64,000 nt of DNA from Acidovorax sp. (GTDB lineage Bacteria > Pseudomonadota > Gammaproteobacteria > Burkholderiales > Burkholderiaceae_C): contig JAITLO010000013.1 of the NCBI GenBank assembly GCA_031277855.1, positions 1 to 64,000 of the forward strand, written 5' to 3'. The position numbers and the translations under genes are program-made. The notes under the pieces were generated by a model that searched no databases, was not told the DNA's origin, and saw nothing but the letters and a program-made list of their open reading frames with translations. Shown piece by piece: positions 8,689 to 16,086 of this stretch (its first letter is position 1; every line of letters starts with the position of its first letter).

Positions 8689-10413
8689 TCAGGCCTTGCG
8701 GCTTTGCAAGGCCTGATCGCGGATGCGGCTCAGTGTAGCCCGGGTGGTAATGATCTCGGGGCTGAGCGGAATCTCGATCAGGCTGCCCGTGGGCGCGGCC
8801 AGGGCACGCTGCAGGGCGGCTTCAAAGTCCTGGGTGCGTTCCACGCGCTCGGCCGCATAGCCGTAGGCGCGGGCCAGGGCACAGAAGTCGGGATTGCCCT
8901 GACCCAGGTCCGAGCCGCTGGTGTGGTGCGGATATTCGCGTTCCTGGTGCATGCGTATGGTGCCGTACATGCCGTTGTTCAGCAGCACGATGATGGTCTT
9001 GCCACCATGCTGCAGCGCCGTGGCCAGCTCCTGGCCATTCATGAGAAAGTCGCCGTCCCCGGCAATGGTGAACACCGTGCGCCCGGTGATCAGGTTGGCA
9101 GCCACCCCGGCCGGCACGCCATAGCCCATGGCGCCATTGGTGGGGGCCAGCTGGGTTTTGTGGCCCTTGCTCCAGCCGTGAAAGCGGAAATAGCGGTGCA
9201 CCCAGCTGGCGAAATTGCCCGCGCCGTTGGTGATGACGGCGTCTTGCGGCAGCAGGCGCTGTAGCGTGGCGATGATGGCGGGCATATCGATGGCGCCGTC
9301 CTTGGCCGCATCCAGCCCGGCCAGGGCCTGGGGCTGGAGATTGGCTTCGTAGTCGGCATGGGCAGCGGCCGCCCAATCGGTCCAGGGCAGATGGGCCGGC
9401 GGCTCCAGCGCCGCCAGCGCCTGGGCCGCAGCCGGCATGGTGGCGCACAGCGGCAGATCGGCGCGGTAGACGCGGCCCAGTTCCTCAGCGCTGGGGTGTA
9501 TGTGCACCAGTTGCTGGGTCGGGCGCGGTGACTGCAGCAGGGTGTAGCCGCTGGTGGTCATCTCGCCCAGGCGAGCCCCCAGGGCGATGAGCAGGTCGGC
9601 CTCCTTGATGCGCTGTGCCAGCGCCGGGCTGATGGCAATGCCCACATCACCGGCATACAGCGGGTGGTGGTTGTCAAACGTGTCCTGAAAGCGAAAGGCA
9701 TTGCCCACCGGCAGCTGCCAGCGCTCGGCAAAGGCCTGCAGCTGCCGGGCGGCCTGCGGCGTCCAGCCCGGGCCGCCGGCAATCACGAAGGGGCGCTTTG
9801 CTTTCAAGAGCATCTCACGCAATTGCAGTGCGCCTTGCGGGCCGATTTCACTCTGAACCACGGGGGCAGCGGGCAGTGGCTGGCCATCCACCTGCTGGGT
9901 CAGCATGTCTTCGGGCAGCACCAGCACCACCGGGCCCGGGCGGCCTTGCATGGCCGTGGTGAAGGCGCGGGCCATGTATTCGGGAATGCGGCGGGCATCA
10001 TCGATGCGCTCCACCCGCTTGGCCATGCCGCGCGTGCCGGGGCCAAAAAAAGTGCCGAAGTCCACTTCCTGAAAGGCCTCGCGGTCGCGCATATCGCTGC
10101 CCACATCGCCAATCAGCACCACCATGGGTGTGGAGTCCTGGAAGGCGGTGTGAATGCCTATGGAGGCATTGGTGGCCCCCGGGCCACGCGTGACCATCAG
10201 CACGCCGGGCTTGCCGGTGAGCTTGCCGTAGGCATCGGCCATAAAGCTGGCACCACCCTCCTGGCGACAGGTGATGAAGCGGATGCGATCGCGGTGGGCG
10301 TGCAGCCCGTCCAGCACATCCAGATAACTTTCACCCGGCACACCAAACACCATGTCCACGCCCTGTGCCATCAAGCACTCCACCACCAGATGGCCTGCGC
10401 TGCGCTGCTGCAT
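8689..10413 (-). CDS. Thiamine-diphosphate enzyme, acetolactate synthase large-subunit-like
   Basis: A 574-residue member of the ThDP-dependent decarboxylase/synthase family. It has an N-terminal pyrimidine-binding domain with the cofactor-activating glutamate (CRQEGGASFMADAYG) and a central Rossmann-like domain. The C-terminal pyrophosphate domain has the metal motif GDGDFLMNGQELATAL ending in NN. No small regulatory subunit (ilvN) is nearby, so this is probably a catabolic or orphan IlvB-like enzyme rather than the main valine pathway enzyme. The start at 10413 is preceded by GAGGGAG. It converges with the LysR gene, 30 bp between stops. Substrate is not predictable from sequence. Confidence 0.85.
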   Translation of the reverse strand: MQQRSAGHLVVECLMAQGVDMVFGVPGESYLDVLDGLHAHRDRIRFITCRQEGGASFMADAYGKLTGKPGVLMVTRGPGATNASIGIHTAFQDSTPMVVLIGDVGSDMRDREAFQEVDFGTFFGPGTRGMAKRVERIDDARRIPEYMARAFTTAMQGRPGPVVLVLPEDMLTQQVDGQPLPAAPVVQSEIGPQGALQLREMLLKAKRPFVIAGGPGWTPQAARQLQAFAERWQLPVGNAFRFQDTFDNHHPLYAGDVGIAISPALAQRIKEADLLIALGARLGEMTTSGYTLLQSPRPTQQLVHIHPSAEELGRVYRADLPLCATMPAAAQALAALEPPAHLPWTDWAAAAHADYEANLQPQALAGLDAAKDGAIDMPAIIATLQRLLPQDAVITNGAGNFASWVHRYFRFHGWSKGHKTQLAPTNGAMGYGVPAGVAANLITGRTVFTIAGDGDFLMNGQELATALQHGGKTIIVLLNNGMYGTIRMHQEREYPHHTSGSDLGQGNPDFCALARAYGYAAERVERTQDFEAALQRALAAPTGSLIEIPLSPEIITTRATLSRIRDQALQSRKA

Positions 10414-10697
10414 ACCGTCTCCCTCTTTTTTCTGTGTCCAAAGAACGCCAGCCTGGCCGGGCATATCGCCGCCGGCAGCCAGCGGCCCCATTATGAAAGT
10501 GGGCTGGCACGGTGCGGCAGGGTGTTGACCCGCAGGCCTGACGCGCCCAGACGCCACGGGGACAGCAAAACCGCTGTTCTGCAGCCTGCCGGCACGGGCA
10601 TTAGAATCCGCCGCTTTCATGCATACCGCATGGACAGCGCTTGCGCCTCCCACGCAAGTGGCTGCGTTCCCAGTCTGGGACCTGAAGGAATCTCCCC

Positions 10698-11696
10698 GTG
10701 CCATCGCACTCTCTCACCGGCCGCCGCGCCTTTATGGTTTCGGCTGCTACCGCTTCCCTCCCCCTGTTTTTCTCCCATAACGCACAGGCTGCCACCGAGC
10801 TCAAGCTGGGCTTTCCGCTGCCGCAAAACTCCCAGTTCGGTGCGGCCGCCACGGCCTTTGCCCAGACCCTGTCGCAGCGCACAGAGGGCCGTTTCACGGT
10901 CAAGCTCTTTCCCTCCAGCGCCCTGGGCGGCGAGCGCGAAATGATCGAGGGCATACAGCTGGGCAGCCAGGACCTGGCCCTGGTGTCCACCGGTGCCATT
11001 GGCAATTTTGTGCCCCAGGTGACGCTGTTCGATCTGCCGTTTCTGTTCCGCGACTATGCCCACGCCCATGCGGTGCTGGATGGCGCCATCGGCAGCGAGA
11101 TGCTGCAGCGCTTTCCCGCCCGCGGCCTGGTGGCCCTGGCCTGGGGTGAGGGTGGCTTTCGCCACATCACCAACAACAAGCACGCCATCCACGGGCCCAA
11201 GGATTTGCGCGGTCTCAAGATCCGCACCCAAGAGAACCCGATGCACATCGCGGCCTTCAAGGGCCTGGGCGCCAGCCCCACGCCCATCAACTGGCCCGAG
11301 ACCTTTATGGCGCTGCAGCAGCGCACCGTGGACGGCCAGGACAACCCGATTTCGGTGATCGAGGCCTCCAAGCTCTACGAGGTGCAGAAATACCTGTCGC
11401 TGACCCAGCACCTGTATTCGCCGGCGCTGTTCCTGGTCTCGCCGGCACTGTTCGGCAAGCTCTCCAAGGCCGACCAGGAAGCCTTCCGCGCTGCGGCCAA
11501 GGCCGGCGCAGCCGCCATGCGCCAGCGCGTGGCGGCCGATGAACTGTCGGGCGTGCGCAATCTGCGCCAGCACGGCATGGAAGTGGTGGAACGCATAGAC
11601 AAGGCCCCGTTTGTGGCCGCACTGGAAGCCAGCTACAAGACCTTCAACCAGCAGTTCGGTGCCCAGACCATCGAACGCATTCGACAGACCCCGTAA
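10698..11696 (+). CDS. TRAP-type transporter substrate-binding protein (DctP family)
   Basis: Periplasmic solute receptor of 332 residues. A twin-arginine-like N-terminus (GRRAF, residues 8-12) and hydrophobic segment end near AQAA. The mature part has the DctP fold, including the conserved arginine region GLKIRTQENPMH that usually clamps the carboxylate of the ligand. The start is GTG at 10698 with GAAGGA 8 nt upstream. The membrane subunits DctQ and DctM are not in the neighbourhood, so it is an orphan receptor here. It is followed after 5 nt by a flavin-dependent monooxygenase, suggesting that uptake and oxidation of one substrate are linked. Confidence 0.88.
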   Translation: MPSHSLTGRRAFMVSAATASLPLFFSHNAQAATELKLGFPLPQNSQFGAAATAFAQTLSQRTEGRFTVKLFPSSALGGEREMIEGIQLGSQDLALVSTGAIGNFVPQVTLFDLPFLFRDYAHAHAVLDGAIGSEMLQRFPARGLVALAWGEGGFRHITNNKHAIHGPKDLRGLKIRTQENPMHIAAFKGLGASPTPINWPETFMALQQRTVDGQDNPISVIEASKLYEVQKYLSLTQHLYSPALFLVSPALFGKLSKADQEAFRAAAKAGAAAMRQRVAADELSGVRNLRQHGMEVVERIDKAPFVAALEASYKTFNQQFGAQTIERIRQTP

Positions 11697-11701
11697 GCAC
11701 C

Positions 11702-12706
11702 ATGCGCTATTCGATTTTTTCCGTACAAGACCACCACCCCGGGCTGCACCGCTCGGTCGCCCAGCTGTATGAGCAGGTCATCACCGAGGCCCAGTTGGCC
11801 GAGTCCCTGGGCTATGACACCTTCTTCGTGGCCGAGCACCATTTCCACGAATGCGGCTCCGTGCCCAACCCCGCCGTGTTCCTGGCGGCGCTGGCGCGCG
11901 AGACACGCCGCATCCGCCTGGGCGTGGCCGTGTCCAACATCACCATCCACAACCCGCTGACCGTGGCCGAAGACTACGCCATGGTGGACATGCTCTCGGG
12001 CGGCCGCCTGACGCTGGGCGTGGGCTCGGGCTATCTGCGCCATGAGTTCGAGGGCCACCGCGTCAGCCCCGAGGAAAAGCGCGAGCGCTTTGACGAAAAC
12101 CTGCAGGTGCTGGTGCAGGCACTGTCGGGCGAGCCGGTGAACTTCCAGGGCAAGTACAACGACATCCCCGGCGTGGCACTGAATGTGCAGCCGCTGCAGG
12201 AAAGCCGCTTGCCCATCCACGTGGCCATACAGCGCCGCGAGGCCGCCTACCATGTGGGCCGCCAGGGCCGCAACATCTTCTCCCTGCCCTATTCCTGCCT
12301 GACCTCGTTCGAGGAAATCCGGGGCCTGGTGGAGGACTACCGCAAGGGCTATCGCGAATCCGGCGCGCCGGGCGAAGGCAGTGCGGTGCTGGCCTTTCAC
12401 TGCCATGTGGCCGAGACCGACGAGCAGGCCAAGCTGAATGCCGAGCAGGCCTTCAACCTCTATCTGGACACGCGACTGTTCTACGACACCCGTCGCACCT
12501 ACGACACCGTGGTGAGCGCCGGCCTGGGCATGTTTGGCTCGGTCGCCACCGTGGCCAAGCAGCTGGTGGGCCTGCATGAGATGGGCATAGACCATGTCAT
12601 GTTCCTGCAGAACTTTGGCGTGCTGGATTCGCAGCTGGTGCACGACTCCATGCGCCGCATGGCCAATGAAGTCATGCCCGAAGTGCGCCGCCAGATTGGC
12701 TTGTAA
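11702..12706 (+). CDS. Luciferase-like (LLM class) flavin-dependent monooxygenase
   Basis: A 334-residue TIM-barrel protein of the bacterial luciferase-like family, which uses reduced flavin and oxygen. Typical segments are AESLGYDTFFVAEHHFHECG near the N-terminus, RIRLGVAVSNITIHNPL and LTLGVGSGYLRHEFEG. It starts 5 nt after the DctP-like gene and must share its transcript. The real substrate is unknown. Members act on alkanesulfonates, nitriloacetate, aldehydes and others. No flavin reductase is adjacent. Confidence 0.85.
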   Translation: MRYSIFSVQDHHPGLHRSVAQLYEQVITEAQLAESLGYDTFFVAEHHFHECGSVPNPAVFLAALARETRRIRLGVAVSNITIHNPLTVAEDYAMVDMLSGGRLTLGVGSGYLRHEFEGHRVSPEEKRERFDENLQVLVQALSGEPVNFQGKYNDIPGVALNVQPLQESRLPIHVAIQRREAAYHVGRQGRNIFSLPYSCLTSFEEIRGLVEDYRKGYRESGAPGEGSAVLAFHCHVAETDEQAKLNAEQAFNLYLDTRLFYDTRRTYDTVVSAGLGMFGSVATVAKQLVGLHEMGIDHVMFLQNFGVLDSQLVHDSMRRMANEVMPEVRRQIGL

Positions 12707-12874
12707 AGCGGCCTGTCAAGCGCAGCACCGCCGGCGCGCCATGCCTGCATTTGGCGCCCGGCTACAGCGGCACACGCCGTGCCTGCGGGGTTTCGTCGCA
12801 GCGGGCTGTCCGCTGCGGCCATGACCGGCAACAGTCCTGCCTGCGGCAAGCTCGCCGCTGTCAGGAGTTGTCCC

Positions 12875-13255
12875 ATGTCCACTGTCTCCACCGTTTTTAC
12901 CGCCTCTTGCTTCGCTGCTGGCACCGCACTGCGGAGCCTGTTGCTCTGCGCACCGCTGCTGCTCTGCCCGCTGACCCAGGCCCAAGCCCAGCCAGCACCC
13001 GTGGCGGAGACCGCCACCACAGCCCCACACCAGCAGGCTGCAGCCCCCATCCCCCCCCCTCCCCAGCAGGCCGCCGGACGCAGCCGCGCCGAAGTCATTG
13101 CCGAGCTGGTATGCGCCCGCGCCTCGGGTGAGCTGGAGGCCTTGGTGATGCGCTCCTACGGTCTGCCCACGCCGCCGCTGCGCATGGAGGCCTGCGCTGC
13201 CGAGCCCACACCCAAGACAGCGCCCCAGCCTGCAACCGTGCAGACAGCGGATTGA
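12875..13255 (+). CDS. Small exported protein, DUF4148-like
   Basis: A 126-residue protein of unknown function. An N-terminal signal peptide (hydrophobic to about residue 38, ending AQAQP) is followed by a proline- and alanine-rich stretch. A short conserved block, SRAEVIAELVCARASGELEA, resembles DUF4148-type periplasmic proteins common in Burkholderiales. The ATG at 12875 has CAGGAG 7 nt upstream. It stands alone and converges with the alpha-E gene. No function is proposed. Confidence 0.7.
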   Translation: MSTVSTVFTASCFAAGTALRSLLLCAPLLLCPLTQAQAQPAPVAETATTAPHQQAAAPIPPPPQQAAGRSRAEVIAELVCARASGELEALVMRSYGLPTPPLRMEACAAEPTPKTAPQPATVQTAD

Positions 13256-13283
13256 GCCGAAGGCCAGCCCTGCTGCCCACGCT

Positions 13284-14249
13284 TCAGGCGAGCTCAGGCA
13301 CCAGAAAGTCGCGGCTGATCTGGCCGCCCAGGGCGTTCACCCGGTCCAGAAACTGCGTCAGATAAGCATGCAGCCCGGTTTCCATGATTTCGCCGATGCG
13401 GCCATACTGCAGCTGGGCCAGCAACAGGCCCGCGCTGCGCAGGCTTTCGCTGGCATCTTCGTGGACCACCTGGCCCAGATGGCCCATGACCTCGTGCAAG
13501 CTGGCATGCAGGGAGCGCGGCATATCGCGGCGCAGTATCAGCAGCTCGGCCACGCGCTCGGGCGTGATGGCATCCCGGTAGACCTTGCGGTAGACCTCAA
13601 AGGCCGAAACGCTGTGCAGCAGTGCACTCCAGTGGTAGAAGTCGAACTGCCGCTGGCCGGCCTGCTGCGGATCGCTGCCGTGGTAGTCATGCTCCAGCGC
13701 GTGGAACTTCACATCCAGCAGGCGCGCCGTGTTGTCGGCCCGCTCCAGAAAAGTGCCCAGGCGCACAAAGTGAAATGCCTCGTCCTGCAGCATGGTGCCC
13801 GAGGACACACCGCGCGAGAGATGGGAGCGGTATTTGACCCATTCCAGCAAGCGGGCCGGGTCTTGCGCAAAACGCCCGTCTTTCAGTTGCTGGGTCAATT
13901 CCAGCCAGGTCTGGTTCTGGGTTTCCCAGACCTCCGAGGTCAGCGCGCCACGCACCGCCCTGGCGTTCTCGCGTGCGGCCTGCAAACAGGCATAGATGGA
14001 CGAGGGATTGCGCTCGTCACACACCATGAAGTGCAGCACATCGTCGCGCGTAACCTGTTCATGCCGGCGGTAATAGGCCGGAATCAGCTCGCTGATGGAC
14101 AGCACGCCCAGCCAGTCCTTGCGCACCACTTCGGCCGGCTGCGGCAGCATGGAAGTCTCGTAGCTGACGCGCAGCATGCGGGCGGTGTTTTCTGCCCTTT
14201 CGGTGTATCTCGACATCCAGAACAGGTGGTCAGCGGTGCGGCTCAGCAT
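13284..14249 (-). CDS. Alpha-E domain protein
   Basis: A 321-residue helical protein of the bacterial alpha-E family, found next to circularly permuted ATP-grasp proteins and often transglutaminase-like peptidases. It begins MLSRTADHLFWMSRYTERAE, the family start, with AAGGAGG upstream of the ATG at 14249. It lies downstream of the ATP-grasp gene on the same strand, so the pair probably works together, perhaps in peptide or protein modification; the chemistry is not established. The first 20 codons are duplicated upstream, forming a leader ORF that overlaps this start. Confidence 0.87.
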   Translation of the reverse strand: MLSRTADHLFWMSRYTERAENTARMLRVSYETSMLPQPAEVVRKDWLGVLSISELIPAYYRRHEQVTRDDVLHFMVCDERNPSSIYACLQAARENARAVRGALTSEVWETQNQTWLELTQQLKDGRFAQDPARLLEWVKYRSHLSRGVSSGTMLQDEAFHFVRLGTFLERADNTARLLDVKFHALEHDYHGSDPQQAGQRQFDFYHWSALLHSVSAFEVYRKVYRDAITPERVAELLILRRDMPRSLHASLHEVMGHLGQVVHEDASESLRSAGLLLAQLQYGRIGEIMETGLHAYLTQFLDRVNALGGQISRDFLVPELA

Positions 14250-14383
14250 AGGCCCTCCTTGGGCAGAAAACCCCGCGCATGCTGCGCATGCCGGCTGTGT
14301 TGTAGCGCAAGCGCTTCGCGCTTGTCTGCCCTTTCTGTGTACCTCGACATCCAGAACAGGTGATCGGCAGTGCGGCTCAGCAT
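14243..14383 (-). CDS. 46-codon leader ORF from a duplicated alpha-E gene start
   Basis: An ATG at 14383 opens a frame beginning MLSRTADHLFWMSRYTERAD, nearly identical to the first 20 residues of the alpha-E protein. It then runs through unrelated codons to a TGA at 14243 that overlaps the true alpha-E start codon region. The duplicated DNA is about 59 bp. Ribosomes ending here would be placed at the real start, so translational coupling is plausible. It is either a remnant of a tandem duplication or a functional leader. Confidence 0.55.
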   Translation of the reverse strand: MLSRTADHLFWMSRYTERADKREALALQHSRHAQHARGFLPKEGLC

Positions 14384-14426
14384 AGGTATCCTTTCCGGAC
14401 AAAATCAGACAACGTGCAGCTTCCGT

Positions 14427-15986
14427 TCATGGCCGCCCTCCCATCTGCTGCACCACGCCACCCAAGGCCTGCACCAGCTCGGGCGAAGGCACACCTGCGG
14501 CCTCGGCGTTCAGCACCCAGGTGTCCTTGGTACCACCGCCTTGCGAAGAATTGACCACCAGCGAGCCCTCCTGCAAGGCCACACGGGTCAGGCCGCCGGC
14601 GGCCATGCGCACGGTTTCGCCGCTAAGCACAAAGGGGCGCAGATCGATGTGGCGCGGCGCAATGCCGGACTCCACCATGGTCGGGCAGCTGGACAGGCTG
14701 AGCGTGGGCTGGGCGATATAGCCATCGGGCTTGGCCAGCAGGGCGCGGCGAAAGTCTTCGATCTCGGCCCGTGTGGCGGCAGGACCTATCAACATGCCAT
14801 AGCCACCTGCGCCATGCACTTCCTTGACCACCAGCTCGGGCAGATGGTCCAGCACATATTTCAGGTCCTCGGGCTTGCGGCACAGCCAGGTGGGCACGTT
14901 CGAGAGAATCGGCTCCTCACCCAGGTAGAAGCGGATCATCTCCGGCACATAGGGGTAGACCGATTTGTCGTCGGCAATGCCGGTGCCCACGGTGTTGCAG
15001 ATGCTGACGTTGCCGGCGCGCAAAGCTTCCATCAGCCCGGCGCAGCCCAGCGTGGAGGTGGGGCGAAACACCTGGGGGTCGAGAAAGTCGTCGTCCACCC
15101 GGCGGTAGATCACATCCACCCGCTGCAGTCCGCGCGTGGTGCGCATATAGACCACCTTGTTGCGCACCACCAGGTCTTGCCCCTCCACCAGCTCCACGCC
15201 CATTTGCTGGGCCAGGAAAGCATGTTCGAAATAGGCGCTGTTGTGCATGCCCGGTGTCAGCACCACCACCGTGGCCGAGGCCGACGAGGCAGCGGCCGGC
15301 GCACTGGCGCGCAGCGTCTCCAGCAGCATGTCCGGGTAATGGGCCACGGGCTCCACGGCATGGCGGGTGAACAAATCGGGGAACAGCCGCATCATCATGC
15401 GGCGGTTTTCCAGCATGTACGACACGCCCGAGGGCACGCGCAGATTGTCTTCCAGCACAAAGTATTCGCCCTCGCCCTGGGCATTGGCGGCGCGCACGAT
15501 GTCGATGCCGGCAATATGTGCATAAATGCCGCGCGGCACCTCCACCCCGGCCATCTGGGGGCGGTACTGGCTGTTGCGGGCGATCAGCTCGGTCGGCACC
15601 AGGCCGGCACGCAAAATCGCCTGCTCGTGGTAGATGTCTTCAATAAAGCGGTTCAGCGCCGTCACCCGCTGCACCAGGCCGGCTTGCATGCGTTGCCATT
15701 CGCTGCTGGGAATGATGCGGGGAATCAGGTCAAAGGGGATCAAACGCTCCGCCCCCGCACCCTCGGCATCTTTGTCGCCATACACCGCAAAGGTGATGCC
15801 CACGCGGCGAAAAATCAGCTCGGCCTCGGCGGCCCGGTCGGCCATGGTGGAGGGAGGCTGCTGCGCCAGCCACTGCGCATAGGCCTTGTAATGCGTGCGC
15901 ACATCGCTGCCGCCAAAGGGCAGCAGGGCGTACATTTCGTCGTACTTAGCGTGGTAGTTCGCGTCGAACGTCTGCGTCATGGACAT
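14427..15986 (-). CDS. Circularly permuted ATP-grasp protein
   Basis: A 519-residue member of the circularly permuted ATP-grasp type 2 family, related to the YheCD/glutathionylspermidine-like ligase group. Visible family segments are PFDLIPRIIPSSEW, RNSQYRPQMAGVEVP, GIDIVRAANAQGEGEYFVLEDNL (in parts) and KEVHGAGGYGMLIGP. The start at 15986 has AGGAGG 6 nt upstream. It forms a two-gene unit with the alpha-E gene. In other bacteria this pair occurs with transglutaminase-like and proteasome-like (Anbu) genes, none of which is present here. The substrate is unknown. Confidence 0.87.
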   Translation of the reverse strand: MSMTQTFDANYHAKYDEMYALLPFGGSDVRTHYKAYAQWLAQQPPSTMADRAAEAELIFRRVGITFAVYGDKDAEGAGAERLIPFDLIPRIIPSSEWQRMQAGLVQRVTALNRFIEDIYHEQAILRAGLVPTELIARNSQYRPQMAGVEVPRGIYAHIAGIDIVRAANAQGEGEYFVLEDNLRVPSGVSYMLENRRMMMRLFPDLFTRHAVEPVAHYPDMLLETLRASAPAAASSASATVVVLTPGMHNSAYFEHAFLAQQMGVELVEGQDLVVRNKVVYMRTTRGLQRVDVIYRRVDDDFLDPQVFRPTSTLGCAGLMEALRAGNVSICNTVGTGIADDKSVYPYVPEMIRFYLGEEPILSNVPTWLCRKPEDLKYVLDHLPELVVKEVHGAGGYGMLIGPAATRAEIEDFRRALLAKPDGYIAQPTLSLSSCPTMVESGIAPRHIDLRPFVLSGETVRMAAGGLTRVALQEGSLVVNSSQGGGTKDTWVLNAEAAGVPSPELVQALGGVVQQMGGRP

Positions 15987-16086
15987 CGGGGCCTCCTGGG
16001 GTTGCCAAGCAAGTTGCGGGCCATAGCGATGTTCTATGGAATCAACCAAACAGTGTAAGCCCACACTGCGAAGCATCCTCCAGGCT

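Noticed and set aside
14250..14402. N-terminal extension of the alpha-E protein
   Set aside because: The extended frame shows no family resemblance before MLSRTADHLFW, which has its own AAGGAGG. The upstream DNA is a duplicated gene start in another phase.
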